From the NCBI GenBank assembly GCA_946402705.1, contig CAMIXG010000009.1:1-57748 (forward strand): a DNA stretch of 57,748 bases. Reading direction: 5' to 3'. Made by a program: the position numbers and the translations under genes. The stretch is from an uncultured Tissierellia bacterium (GTDB lineage Bacteria; Bacillota; Clostridia; Tissierellales; Tissierellaceae). Below the pieces are notes generated by a model that made no database searches, was not told the origin of the DNA, and saw nothing but the letters and a program-made list of their open reading frames with translations. This document shows positions 24,379 through 33,847 of this stretch, one piece after another; the first letter of the stretch is position 1; the number at the start of each line of letters is the position of its first letter.

Positions 24379-25374
24379 CTAAATCATAGGAATAAATCCA
24401 ACCTTTCTTTGAACCTTACTCAACATTTTTCTAGCCTTTTTCCTAGCATTTTCAGCACCTGTTTTATAGACACTTTCTAGATATTCCTTATCTTTTATGA
24501 TTTCTTCATATCTATCCCTAACTGGTTCTAAATAGTCTGCTATAACAATTGCCAAGTCTCCTTTAAAATCACCATAGCCTTTTCCTTCATAATCTTTAAC
24601 TATCTCTTCCACTGGTCTATCTGTTAAAACTGAATATATATTTAAAAGATTTTTCACACCTGGTTGTTCGTCAGTATATTGAACTATTCCTATAGAATCC
24701 GTTACAGCTCTTTTAACCTTCCTAATAATAGTATCTCTATCATCCAAGATTAATATATATCCATTTTCATTTTCATCTGATTTACTCATTTTTTTAGTTG
24801 GATCTTGTAAGCTCATTATTCTAGCTCCCTCTTTTTGAATTAGAGGTTCTGGTACTACAAAAGTTTCACTATACTTATTATTAAATCTATCTGCTAAATC
24901 TCTAGCCAGTTCTAAATGCTGTTTCTGATCCTCTCCAACTGGAACTAAATCTGTACCATATATTAAAATATCTGCTGCCATTAGCACTGGATAAGTAAAT
25001 AGGGCTGCATTTAAATTTTCTTCTGATTTTTGGGATTTCTCCTTATACTGAGTCATTCTCCCAAGTTGTCCCATATAAGATATACTGTTTAGTATCCATG
25101 ATAATTCTAAATGCTCTGGTACATGAGATTGTATAAATATATCAGATTTTTCTGGGTCAAGTCCTGCTGCCAAATATATGGCAAGTACTTCCAATGTATT
25201 TTTCCTAAGATTTGCTGGTACTTGAGGTACTGTAATAGCATGAAGATTAACTACTGAAAAATTACAATCATATTCATCTTGCAACTTTATCCAATTTTTA
25301 ATAGCTCCTATATAGTTACCTAAAGTTAAATTACCTGATGGCTGAACACCACTAAAAACTATTTGTTTTTCCAT
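24379..25374 (-). CDS. trpS: Tryptophanyl-tRNA synthetase
   Basis: A 331-residue class I synthetase of normal length. The N-terminal SGVQPSGNLTLGNYIGAI holds the HIGH-equivalent region, the second half has VPVGEDQKQHLELARDLA, and KMSKS is intact in KKMSKSDENENG. It charges tRNA-Trp. It begins 10 bp after motB (GGAGGATTAGG then ATG) with no room for a T-box, which often precedes trpS in Firmicutes, so it is likely read as the third gene of the motAB operon. Confidence 0.95.
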   Translation of the reverse strand: MEKQIVFSGVQPSGNLTLGNYIGAIKNWIKLQDEYDCNFSVVNLHAITVPQVPANLRKNTLEVLAIYLAAGLDPEKSDIFIQSHVPEHLELSWILNSISYMGQLGRMTQYKEKSQKSEENLNAALFTYPVLMAADILIYGTDLVPVGEDQKQHLELARDLADRFNNKYSETFVVPEPLIQKEGARIMSLQDPTKKMSKSDENENGYILILDDRDTIIRKVKRAVTDSIGIVQYTDEQPGVKNLLNIYSVLTDRPVEEIVKDYEGKGYGDFKGDLAIVIADYLEPVRDRYEEIIKDKEYLESVYKTGAENARKKARKMLSKVQRKVGFIPMI

Positions 25375-25384
25375 CCTAATCCTC

Positions 25385-26047
25385 CTAATTTAATATTATT
25401 ATCTCTATTCTTCTATTATTTCTCCTGCCCTGTTCTGTATCATTTGTATCAATGGGATTTTGATCTCCAAATCCACTAACTGAAATTCTATTTTTATCTA
25501 TACCTTCATCATCTATTAGATACTTAGCTACGTAAATAGCTCTATCTACTGATAATTCCCAATTAGATGGATACTTACTATTTTTTATTGGTCTATTATC
25601 TGTATGCCCTTCCACAACTATCTTGTTGTCTATTTTCTTTAGATTTTTTGCTATCTCACTCAATATTAGATTTCCCTCTCTTGATATATCTGCCTTTCCA
25701 CTTGGAAAAAGTACACTATCTTTAAATCTTATAGTAATACCTGAAGTGTTTTCTATTATATCTATTGAGTCATCTAGATTATTTTCCTTTAGGAAAGATA
25801 AAAAGTCTTCCTTATCTTTAGAATTTCCAAATAAAAGATTCATCAAAGACTCCTGCTCATCTTTTAAGGCCTTATTTTCCTGATCTAATGTATTTTTAAT
25901 CTCATGAAGCATAGAATTTTCCTTTGCCGAAAATGTGAAAAAAACTATGAAAAAACATAAAATTATAGTTATCATATCGCTATAAGTTATGAGCCAACTA
26001 GCGCTATAATCTATTTTATTTTCCTTATAAAAATTCTTCCATCTCAT
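25385..26047 (-). CDS. motB: MotB-type stator subunit with OmpA domain
   Basis: A 220-residue stator protein. One N-terminal transmembrane helix contains the ion-binding aspartate (D24 in TYSDMITI). A plug and linker follow (about 45-75) and then the OmpA-like peptidoglycan-binding domain with VEGHTDNRPI, NWELSVDRAIYVAKYL and GFGDQNPIDTNDTEQGRRNNRR. It would form an ion channel with MotA and anchor to the wall. ATG at 26047 has GGAG nine bases before it. No flagellar gene lies in the window, so a non-flagellar energised role is possible. Confidence 0.88.
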   Translation of the reverse strand: MRWKNFYKENKIDYSASWLITYSDMITIILCFFIVFFTFSAKENSMLHEIKNTLDQENKALKDEQESLMNLLFGNSKDKEDFLSFLKENNLDDSIDIIENTSGITIRFKDSVLFPSGKADISREGNLILSEIAKNLKKIDNKIVVEGHTDNRPIKNSKYPSNWELSVDRAIYVAKYLIDDEGIDKNRISVSGFGDQNPIDTNDTEQGRRNNRRIEIIILN

Positions 26048-26873
26048 AGTCATTTTCTCCATCTAAATTTTCCCTATCTATATTTGAAAATATAAGCTTA
26101 GGATAAGTTAATCTTTTTTCTTCTTTTAGCATAACATTCATTTTATCAAATACATTTCTAGTACTATCATCTTTAGATATGAGAAGAATTCCTTCTTTTA
26201 TCATTCTATATTCAAGTATTTTTTGAGTATTATATTCTTGTATTCTAGCCATCACTGGAAAAGCTAAAAAGTTTGCTATAAGGGAACCATATAAGGTACT
26301 AACCAAAGCCTCTGCCATATTACCCATTATATTAGAGGGATCTGTTATGGAATTGAGTAGACCTATCAGACCAACTAAAGTACCTATTAGCCCAAAGGCT
26401 GGTGCTATATTAGCAATCATTTCCATAACCTTATAAGGTTTTAAAAGTTCCATATATCTGGACTCTATATCATGATCCATAATATCTTCTATGGCTTCTG
26501 TCTTCTTATAATCATTTAAGAGAATCATAGCATCTTTTATAAATACATCTTCTTCATATATAATATCTTCTTTTAAGGCCAATAATCCATCTTTCTTAAC
26601 CCTAACTGACAAATTATATATTTTATCAACAGTATTTTTAAAATCAAGCTCTCCCTTAAAGCAAAAAATTATTGTTTCGTATGTTTGCACTAGAACATCC
26701 TTTGGAAAAGATATCAAAATAGCTATTACGATACCTGATAAAACGATTTGAATTGCCTTTAGATTAAAAAACATCTTTATAGATATTGTACCTATTAATG
26801 CCTGCAATAAAATTAGTACAAAGATCAATAAGATTGGTGCTTTTTTTAATTTTTTTAAATCTAACCTTCTCAT
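26025..26873 (-). CDS. motA: MotA-type stator subunit
   Basis: A 282-residue MotA-family protein. Four hydrophobic helices are seen (about 12-34, 40-58, 152-175 and 190-210). The cytoplasmic loop has VRVKKDGLLALKED, similar to the flagellar MotA region with its torque-linked charges. The helix 3 block PAFGLIGTLVGLIGLLN and helix 4 EALVSTLYGSLIANF are family signatures. It overlaps motB by 23 bp. An extended -10 promoter lies upstream (26907-26915). Confidence 0.88.
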   Translation of the reverse strand: MRRLDLKKLKKAPILLIFVLILLQALIGTISIKMFFNLKAIQIVLSGIVIAILISFPKDVLVQTYETIIFCFKGELDFKNTVDKIYNLSVRVKKDGLLALKEDIIYEEDVFIKDAMILLNDYKKTEAIEDIMDHDIESRYMELLKPYKVMEMIANIAPAFGLIGTLVGLIGLLNSITDPSNIMGNMAEALVSTLYGSLIANFLAFPVMARIQEYNTQKILEYRMIKEGILLISKDDSTRNVFDKMNVMLKEEKRLTYPKLIFSNIDRENLDGENDYEMEEFL

Positions 26874-26906
26874 TTATGTTTCCTTTCTATCTTTATTCTG
26901 TAAACA

Positions 26907-26935
26907 ATTATATCACACTAAAAGGCTTATATAAA
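26907..26935 (-). promoter_or_regulatory. Promoter of the motAB-trpS unit
   Basis: TTTATA (26935-26930), 17 bp, then TATAAT (26912-26907) preceded by TGA, an extended -10. It lies about 35 bases before motA. Confidence 0.6.
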
Positions 26936-27095
26936 GACTGCATAAATTTGGAAATTCCTATTATTCTTTATTGATTTCTTCCTATATTTTTCATTTTTCC
27001 ACTTATAAAAATCTTACTATATTTTTAATAATCAAATTATTTATATGAATATTTTTTTTATTTTTTAGATATTAAATTATTTCTTTGTTTTTTTC
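26936..27095. other. AT-rich gene-free stretch
   Basis: This is the central part of the 314-bp gap between divergent motAB and the SLH operon. I see only T-rich runs and no ORF, repeat or RNA motif here. Confidence 0.6.
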
Positions 27096-27151
27096 TTGAC
27101 CTAGTATTTTTTTAGTTGTAGAATTCACCTTATCAGTGATAATGATTATCA
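27096..27151 (+). promoter_or_regulatory. Fur-controlled promoter of the SLH-HID operon
   Basis: TTGACC (27096-27101), 17 bp, TAGAAT (27119-27124). Directly after it lies TGATAATGATTATCA (27137-27151), a perfect 7-1-7 inverted repeat with the sequence of the Bacillus-type Fur box. In the standard model iron-loaded Fur would sit at about +5 to +20 and block initiation. This is the strongest of the three boxes in the window. Confidence 0.8.
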
Positions 27152-27187
27152 ATAGACTTTTACAACAAAATATTCGGAGGTTATTTT

Positions 27188-28471
27188 ATGAAAAAAAAGG
27201 CAAAAAATTATACTGCCTGCGCAGTTCTTGTAGCAGGTGTTTTAATGAGCAATTCAAGTATTTATGCAGAATCAACAAGAGAAAGCAAACATTGGAGCTA
27301 TACTCATATGGAAAAATTAGTTTCCAATAATGTTTTCAAGGGTTATGAAGATGGTAGTTTAAAGCCCAATAATAATATGACTCGTGCTGAATTTATATCA
27401 ATGATAAATAATATGTATGGATTTAAGGATAAAACTACTACTAACTTTAAAGATTTAAATGATAAGGCTTGGTATAAAAATGAGGTTGAGATTGGTAAAA
27501 ACAAAGGATACATAGATTTAATATCAAATGATAATTTTGCTGGTAATCAAGAAATTACTAGGGAGGAAGCTGTTGCTATTTTAGGTTATCTTCTTAATAA
27601 TAAAGATGTAAATCAAACTAGTTTTAAGGATGAATCATCCATAAAAGATATCTACAAACCCTTTATATCTGGTCTTAGCAAATCAAACTTTATAAATGGA
27701 TATGAAGATGGAAGTTTCAAACCACAAGGTCATATAAAGCGTGGTGAAGTAGCCAGCATAGTGAATAAATCAATAGCCAAAATATATAACCAACCTGGTG
27801 TTTACAAGGATACTGTTTCCGGAAATGTAATCATAAATTCTAAGGGAGTAATCTTAGAAAATGCAAAAATAGACGGTGATATTCTAATTGGTGGTGATTT
27901 ATCATCAGATGCTGTTAAAATTAAAAACTCAAAAGTCACTGGAGATGTAAAACTGTTTTCATCAAACAAGGATGTACTTACTCTAGAAGATACAAATATA
28001 AGCGAAATTTCCCTAGTAAACAAAGACTTGCTTGTTAAGGATAAAATTAAAAATACTTTAACTGCCAATACTGAAAAAAGTGAGGAGAAAAAAGAAAAGT
28101 CCTCTTCAAAATCTAAATCTTCTTCCAGTAGAGGTGGTGGTTCTTCTAGCAGGGATAAAACAAGTAGTGAAACTACTACTGAAGAACCTACTCCAACAAC
28201 TCCTACAAGCCCTATAACTCCTGTAACTAAATCATTTGTTAATAAGTCAGATACTAAGGTTATGGATATTGAGGGGACTCTTTATTTTGTATTAGTTCTT
28301 GAAACTGGAAATATAAGTGATTATGACTTTACTATTGACGGGGAAACTATTGTCATGGATAGGGTTAATTCCTCTGGAACAATTTTAAAATATGAGCTTA
28401 AAAATAGAAGTCCTTTCAAATTTAAGTTAGATAATAAAAATACTACTGAAGAATTAAATATAAGATTTTAG
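27188..28471 (+). CDS. S-layer homology surface protein, Fur-box controlled
   Basis: A 427-residue surface protein. A signal peptide (about 1-28, cleavage near IYA-ES) is followed by three SLH domains (about 33-75, 86-133, 146-190), with KGYEDGSLKPNNNMTRAEF and NGYEDGSFKPQGHIKRGE as the most typical. A short beta-helical segment (VIINSKGVILENAKIDGDIL, 214-233) and a Ser/Lys then Thr/Pro-rich linker (296-346) follow, then a final domain of about 80 residues (VMDIEGTLYFVLVL...ISDYDFTIDGETI). The SLH part would bind wall-linked polymer. The start has CGGAGGTTATTTT before it. It is the first gene of the iron-box operon. Confidence 0.88.
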   Translation: MKKKAKNYTACAVLVAGVLMSNSSIYAESTRESKHWSYTHMEKLVSNNVFKGYEDGSLKPNNNMTRAEFISMINNMYGFKDKTTTNFKDLNDKAWYKNEVEIGKNKGYIDLISNDNFAGNQEITREEAVAILGYLLNNKDVNQTSFKDESSIKDIYKPFISGLSKSNFINGYEDGSFKPQGHIKRGEVASIVNKSIAKIYNQPGVYKDTVSGNVIINSKGVILENAKIDGDILIGGDLSSDAVKIKNSKVTGDVKLFSSNKDVLTLEDTNISEISLVNKDLLVKDKIKNTLTANTEKSEEKKEKSSSKSKSSSSRGGGSSSRDKTSSETTTEEPTPTTPTSPITPVTKSFVNKSDTKVMDIEGTLYFVLVLETGNISDYDFTIDGETIVMDRVNSSGTILKYELKNRSPFKFKLDNKNTTEELNIRF

Positions 28472-28486
28472 CTGGAGGAATATAAT

Positions 28487-31363
28487 ATGAAAAATAAAAT
28501 CAATAAAACAATAATAACAGCCTTAATAGCTGCTCAAACACTTTCTTTTAGTCATATATCCTATGGTGCTCCTAGTAAAGTTTTGGGAAGAGATAAGATA
28601 ATGAAGTGGGATTACCATAGAACCTACTATGATGAAAATGGTAAGGTAAAGATAAAACCTACAACAAGTTTATTTGATACTGAAAACGAAAATAAAAAAA
28701 TAGGGGATTTGACTCTTCCTAGAGTCTTTATTGAGGATACAAAGTATGGAAATGACATCCATATAAAAGTTGATTCTAAACATGAAAATTATGAAAACTG
28801 GACTCAAAATATTTATAAGGTTACTAAACTAAGTGAATCCTTTGAAGATAATCCAAATTTGGAACTACCTGTAGAGTATAGTCTTAAAAATGGAGAAATT
28901 ATTTTAAGTAAAGAATCTACAGCTTTATCTAACAATGGTTTACATCAAATTAAAATATATTCTAAAAACTTCTCAAATAAAATCATTCCTGTTCACATTG
29001 TGAAAAAAGGTTCTATTATCTTAACAGGAGAAACCTTCGCCCACAATGATGTGATGTTTAAATTAGAAGATTTTAATTATGGTATTACTAATCCTGTTTA
29101 TGAAATTTTATTAGATGGCCAAAGCTTAAAGGGTGATTGTGATGAATATCATATAATTTCAAGCCTTATAAGACTTGAAAAAAATATACTACCTAAACTT
29201 ACAGTTGGAAAACATAGATTAGTTGTTAGGGCTATAGGTTATGAAGATTTTGTTAAAGATTTTTATCTGGATCCCTTAGATATTAAAAGTGCAGTTATTG
29301 AGACTTCGCATCAAGATAATCTGGCAAGCTATCCAGTTGATGATAATTTAATTGATTTATTAAACTCTAAACAGGCTATTAATTCTAACTTTAAATCTAA
29401 ATCACCTGATGTTCTTAGTTCGCCAACTAAAAAACCTGGTAAGGCTAATGAAACTACTGTAGATTCTGTATCAAGCGCTACTGGTGGAGGTAGTTTAGTG
29501 CAAAATGTTGACCTTGTATTTGATTTTGATCTAGTTTCAAATGCTCTTATATTGGAAAGACTTAATAAGTCTACAGACTACTCAAAAAGAGTTACGGATA
29601 GGTGGTATAGCGCCATAATAGACTATGTACAAGAAGAAAACAATGACGAAGTTTTGTATACTTGGGACCACTATAAGGATGCAGTAAATAAACATAAACT
29701 TGATAATAAATATCTATCCTTTGAAGAGTATATAAAAGGTGATAGTCCTAAAACTACAAAAAATAGAGGATATTCCTATAAGTTTGTACTAGAAAATGGT
29801 TTACTAGGTGAAGTCCAAAGATATGATCAAATAATAGCCTTAGATATTTTAATAGAAGAGGCCCAAAAACATAGGCTTGGTGATGATATAGAGCTCCTTG
29901 TTAATAATAAGGAATTTTTAAATAATTTAGAGAGAGTTTTTGTTGGTAGCACTCAAATTTCTGATAAGTATTATAAACTTGTAGATAATAAGATTACTAT
30001 TTCTAGTCCAAGTAATTTTAGTCTGGGAAAAAATAAAATAAGATTTATATCCAAAGGTTTTATGGACTCAAGTATTGACATTGAACTTTATAAAGAACTC
30101 CCATCAGCTAAATTAAAAGCTACTAAAGATGGTCTTTTAATAACTGATTTAAATGAAGATTTTATAAAAGGACTTAAGGGCATATCTATAAATAATAAAA
30201 GTCTATTTAATAAACTTCAAGTTGGTAGTGGTGAAGACTATAAATTATTAGATAAGGATATACTAATATATCCTACCTTATTTAAAGAAAATGGAATATA
30301 TAATATTTCAATAACATCAAGAGCTTATGAAACTCTTAACTTAAAATATACAAAAACTGAAGAAACTAATATTGAAAACCCAGATATTGATTCTAAACCT
30401 TTAGATTTGGAAGATGGTTTTAAAATAGATGACAAGCAAAACCCTAGCTCTAATGGTGGAGCAATTTTAATTAATGATAATTTCACACAGGAAAGATTTG
30501 ATAGTATTAAGGAGATAAGTATAAATGATATAGTTTATCCATTAGATAAAATAAGTCTAAGTAAAAATCCATTATTCTCTAATAAAGCCAGTTTAATATT
30601 TGAAGATTTATCTTTCTTTAATAAAAAAGATACAAGTATAATTATAAAATATAAGAACTTTAATCCTACTATTTTTACTGCTTATGGCAAGGATGTAATT
30701 GATGAACCTGAAAAGAAAAAAGATGGTTTCATTATAAAAGATAATCAATCAGCTGAGGCAAATGGTGGAGCTATAAATATAGCTGGAAATTATAGTGAGG
30801 TAACTCTTGATGATATTGTAGAAGTAACTGTAAATGGATCTGTTTATCCAAAGAATAAGCTAAGACTATCCAAACACTTTTATGATTCAAATTTAGGTAC
30901 TATCTATTTCTCCAGTCTAGAATTATTTAATAAAGAGGCAAGTGAGGTAATTATAAAGTACACAGGCTTTAACGATACAAACTTTATAGTAAAAGGTAGA
31001 GCTAAGATAGATGTAGATAAAGATGTTGATAAAGATATAGATACCGATGACTCTGAAGATAAAGATGTTGATAAAGAACTACCTAATGGACTGATAGTTA
31101 AAGGTGGTGTAAGTATATCTTCAAATAGTGGTAATATCATAATCAATGAAAGTTTTGATAAGGAAATCTTAAGTGATATTAAGTCTATCACTGTCAATGA
31201 TGAAGATTTAATCTTAAATGAAGATATTACTATTACTAGAAGCTTTTTTATGGGAGGAGATATAAAGTTTCATAATTATTCAAGATTCTTTACTAAAGAG
31301 TCTAACGAAGTTGTTATAAAATATAATAATCATATAGATACAGTATTTAACCTTAAAAAATAG
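28487..31363 (+). CDS. 958-residue secreted HID-like repeat protein
   Basis: An exported protein (signal peptide about 1-27, ending SHISYG-AP) with no LPXTG or SLH anchor. Units resembling the hemoglobin-interacting domain (HID, DUF1533) occur at about 202-260, 484-535 and 553-620. Three closer C-terminal repeats of about 92 residues lie at 643-734, 745-837 and 867-958 (SINDIVYPLDK, TVNGSVYPKNK and TVNDEDLILNE, each ending IIKY- or VIKY-). A distinct central region (about 336-455, with VDLVFDFDLVSNALILERLN) and an Asp/Lys-rich linker (841-865) separate them. It follows the SLH gene by 15 bp with GGAGGAATATA. A role in heme or hemoglobin capture is inferred. Confidence 0.72.
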   Translation: MKNKINKTIITALIAAQTLSFSHISYGAPSKVLGRDKIMKWDYHRTYYDENGKVKIKPTTSLFDTENENKKIGDLTLPRVFIEDTKYGNDIHIKVDSKHENYENWTQNIYKVTKLSESFEDNPNLELPVEYSLKNGEIILSKESTALSNNGLHQIKIYSKNFSNKIIPVHIVKKGSIILTGETFAHNDVMFKLEDFNYGITNPVYEILLDGQSLKGDCDEYHIISSLIRLEKNILPKLTVGKHRLVVRAIGYEDFVKDFYLDPLDIKSAVIETSHQDNLASYPVDDNLIDLLNSKQAINSNFKSKSPDVLSSPTKKPGKANETTVDSVSSATGGGSLVQNVDLVFDFDLVSNALILERLNKSTDYSKRVTDRWYSAIIDYVQEENNDEVLYTWDHYKDAVNKHKLDNKYLSFEEYIKGDSPKTTKNRGYSYKFVLENGLLGEVQRYDQIIALDILIEEAQKHRLGDDIELLVNNKEFLNNLERVFVGSTQISDKYYKLVDNKITISSPSNFSLGKNKIRFISKGFMDSSIDIELYKELPSAKLKATKDGLLITDLNEDFIKGLKGISINNKSLFNKLQVGSGEDYKLLDKDILIYPTLFKENGIYNISITSRAYETLNLKYTKTEETNIENPDIDSKPLDLEDGFKIDDKQNPSSNGGAILINDNFTQERFDSIKEISINDIVYPLDKISLSKNPLFSNKASLIFEDLSFFNKKDTSIIIKYKNFNPTIFTAYGKDVIDEPEKKKDGFIIKDNQSAEANGGAINIAGNYSEVTLDDIVEVTVNGSVYPKNKLRLSKHFYDSNLGTIYFSSLELFNKEASEVIIKYTGFNDTNFIVKGRAKIDVDKDVDKDIDTDDSEDKDVDKELPNGLIVKGGVSISSNSGNIIINESFDKEILSDIKSITVNDEDLILNEDITITRSFFMGGDIKFHNYSRFFTKESNEVVIKYNNHIDTVFNLKK

Positions 31364-31365
31364 AT

Positions 31366-31395
31366 AAAAGACCTTGTTAAACAAGGTCTTTTTTT
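31366..31395. terminator. Bidirectional terminator between the HID gene and tkt
   Basis: AAAAGACCTTG-TTAAA-CAAGGTCTTTTTTT (about 31366-31395) serves both converging genes. Confidence 0.9.
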
Positions 31396-31404
31396 ATATT
31401 AATT

Positions 31405-33378
31405 TTATAATTCTAATGCTTTTTCAACTATATTTTCTTTTGTAAATCCAAATTTATCAAATAATTTTCCACCTGGTCCAGATGCTCCAAATGTTGACAT
31501 TCCTATTACATCTCCATCTAGTCCTACATATTTGTACCATAGACTTGGCTCTGCTGCTTCTACTGCAAGTCTTTTTCTTATATTACTTGGTAGTACTTCT
31601 GCCTTATATTCTTTACTTTGTTCTTCAAATAACTCCATAGAAGGCATAGAAACAACTCTTGTTCCATGTCCTTTTACCTCTAGATCTTCTGCTGCTTGGA
31701 TAGCTATACTTACTTCTGAACCTGAAGCAAGTATTATATATTCTAAATCTTTACTTTCTTTTTTAAGAATATATCCACCTTTTAAAGCTTCTTCTCCACT
31801 ACCTTCTATATTAGGTAAAGTTTGTCTAGAAAGTGCTAAACCTACTGGTCCATCTTTTTTAGTCATAGCTAATTTCCATCCAGCTGCAGTTTCCCTAGCA
31901 TCTGCTGGCCTAAATATAGTAAAGTTAGGTATTGATCTAAGCATTGGTATTTGATCAACTGGCTGATGAGTTGGTCCATCTTCTCCTACCCCTATACTAT
32001 CATGTGTTAAAACATAAGTTACTGGAAGCTTCATAATTGCAGATAATCTCATGGCTGGTTTCATATAATCACTAAATACTAAGAAGGTACCATTGTATAC
32101 TCTAAGTCCTCCATGTAGTGCCATCCCATTTGATATGGCTGCCATAGCATGTTCTCTAATACCAAAGTGCATATTAGAACCTAGATAATTATCTGACGCA
32201 TATGATTCTCTATTCTTCATATTAGTATTGTTTGAAGGCGCTAAATCTGCTGATCCTCCAATTAAATTAGGAACTCTATCTGCCAATCTATTTAAAACTT
32301 CTCCTGATGATGCACGAGTTGCCATATCATTACCAAAATCATAGTATTCTTCTGAATTTAAATAGTCCATAGGTAAATCTAAATCCATCCATGATTTAAA
32401 TTCTCTAGCTAGTTCTGGATATTTTGACTCATAAGCTTTAAATTCTTCATTCCAGCTTGCTTCTAGTTCTGAAAGTTGCTTAACTTTATTATCCATTTCA
32501 AGTTTTACATCTTCTGGTACTATAAAGCTCTCTTCATACTCCCAGCCTAAAACTTTTTTCATCTCTTTTATATTATCTTCTCCAAGTGGAGAACCATGCG
32601 CCTTGCTAGTACCTTGTATTGCAGGGCTTCCATATCCAATCTCAGTTATTACCTCTATCATAGAAGGTTGTCCCTTAGTTTCCTTAGCTAGATTTATAGC
32701 TTGTTCTATAGCGTCCATATCATTGCCATCTATTACCTTTTGAACATGCCATCCTAGTGCTTTAAATCTATCCCCAACATTTTCACTAAAGGCTAAGTCT
32801 GTACTTCCCTCTATAGTTATAGAATTGGAATCATAAATTAATATCAATTTTTCCAGTCCTAATGTTCCAGCTAGTGAAGCTGCTTCATAAGATATACCTT
32901 CCATTAAACAACCATCACCAGTTAATACATAAGTGTAGTGATCTACTATTTTAGCATCTTCTTTATTAAACTTAGCAGCTAAATGTGTTTCTGCTATAGC
33001 CATACCTGTTGCCATTGCAACACCTTGACCTAGTGGCCCAGTTGTCGCTTCAACTCCTACAGTATCTCCAAATTCAGGATGCCCTGGTGTTCTACTACCA
33101 ACCTGTCTAAAATCTTTTATATCTTCTATAGTAACTCCATAATCAAATAGATTTAATAATGAATATAATAATGCTGATCCGTGTCCTGCTGAAAGTACAA
33201 ATCTATCCCTGTTAAACCAATTTGGATTCTTTGGATTATGATTCATAACTCTATTCCATAAAGTAAATGCCATTGGTGCTGCACCCATTGGTAATCCTGG
33301 ATGTCCTGAATTTGCCTTATCTATCGCTTCTACAGATAATACCCTTAAAGTATTTACTGATTTTTGTTCAATATTCAA
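31405..33378 (-). CDS. tkt: Transketolase
   Basis: A 657-residue TPP enzyme of the non-oxidative pentose phosphate pathway, full length. Visible are [19 protein letters not shown] near the start, the TPP motif [19 protein letters not shown] (about 153-171), [31 protein letters not shown] and [20 protein letters not shown] in the pyrimidine domain. The start is TTG at 33378 behind GGAGGGATTTAG. It is a single-gene unit. Confidence 0.96.
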   Translation of the reverse strand: MNIEQKSVNTLRVLSVEAIDKANSGHPGLPMGAAPMAFTLWNRVMNHNPKNPNWFNRDRFVLSAGHGSALLYSLLNLFDYGVTIEDIKDFRQVGSRTPGHPEFGDTVGVEATTGPLGQGVAMATGMAIAETHLAAKFNKEDAKIVDHYTYVLTGDGCLMEGISYEAASLAGTLGLEKLILIYDSNSITIEGSTDLAFSENVGDRFKALGWHVQKVIDGNDMDAIEQAINLAKETKGQPSMIEVITEIGYGSPAIQGTSKAHGSPLGEDNIKEMKKVLGWEYEESFIVPEDVKLEMDNKVKQLSELEASWNEEFKAYESKYPELAREFKSWMDLDLPMDYLNSEEYYDFGNDMATRASSGEVLNRLADRVPNLIGGSADLAPSNNTNMKNRESYASDNYLGSNMHFGIREHAMAAISNGMALHGGLRVYNGTFLVFSDYMKPAMRLSAIMKLPVTYVLTHDSIGVGEDGPTHQPVDQIPMLRSIPNFTIFRPADARETAAGWKLAMTKKDGPVGLALSRQTLPNIEGSGEEALKGGYILKKESKDLEYIILASGSEVSIAIQAAEDLEVKGHGTRVVSMPSMELFEEQSKEYKAEVLPSNIRKRLAVEAAEPSLWYKYVGLDGDVIGMSTFGASGPGGKLFDKFGFTKENIVEKALEL

Positions 33379-33517
33379 CTAAATCCCTCCTACGTCTTTC
33401 ACGTTATTCTTCTAACTATATATATAATATAGCATAATTAGAGTTTTGAGAAGATATTTACATATTATTTTTCAATTATACATATTGTTTATTTTTTCTA
33501 TATTTTCACATTTCTTT

Positions 33518-33730
33518 TTATCTATTTCTTATTTTTTTAACAACTAATATAAGTGTTGAAACTATTCCTGATATTATTGCCCCCATAACAGAAAATCCAC
33601 CTATACCTATCAAATAAAAAGGTTCTTTTAAAGTACCATCTGGCAGAACCTCAGATCCTATAATCATTGCAGCAGTATAACAAACTATTGCTATTGATAA
33701 AAAAAACATTGTTACTATATATTTTTTCAT
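33518..33730 (-). CDS. DUF3955 family small membrane protein
   Basis: A 70-residue protein with two predicted membrane helices (about 4-25 and 40-62) joined by a short loop LPDGTLKEPFYLIGIGG. That loop and the helix layout match the DUF3955 family, small membrane proteins of unknown function. The start has AAGGGGGAAGTAAA before it. It stands alone between tkt and cysE. Confidence 0.7.
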   Translation of the reverse strand: MKKYIVTMFFLSIAIVCYTAAMIIGSEVLPDGTLKEPFYLIGIGGFSVMGAIISGIVSTLILVVKKIRNR

Positions 33731-33824
33731 TTTACTTCCCCCTTAATAAATTTATAATAACAGTTTATTTATCGTTTATCAATATTTATTTATTATTTTT
33801 CATCATTTTTTTATCTTTATATAT

Positions 33825-33847
33825 GAAAAAAGAGCCCTAGAGGCTCT
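33825..33847 (-). terminator. Intrinsic terminator of cysE
   Basis: AGAGCC-TCTAG-GGCTCT followed by TTTTTTC on the minus strand; it overlaps the cysE stop codon. Confidence 0.8.

Noticed and set aside
25375..25384. T-box before trpS
   Set aside because: Only 10 bp separate motB and trpS, which leaves no room for a leader.
31004..31080. Repeated GATGTTGATAAAGAT units as a minisatellite or CRISPR-like array
   Set aside because: They encode the Asp/Lys-rich linker of the HID protein in frame; copies are few and irregular, with no spacer pattern.
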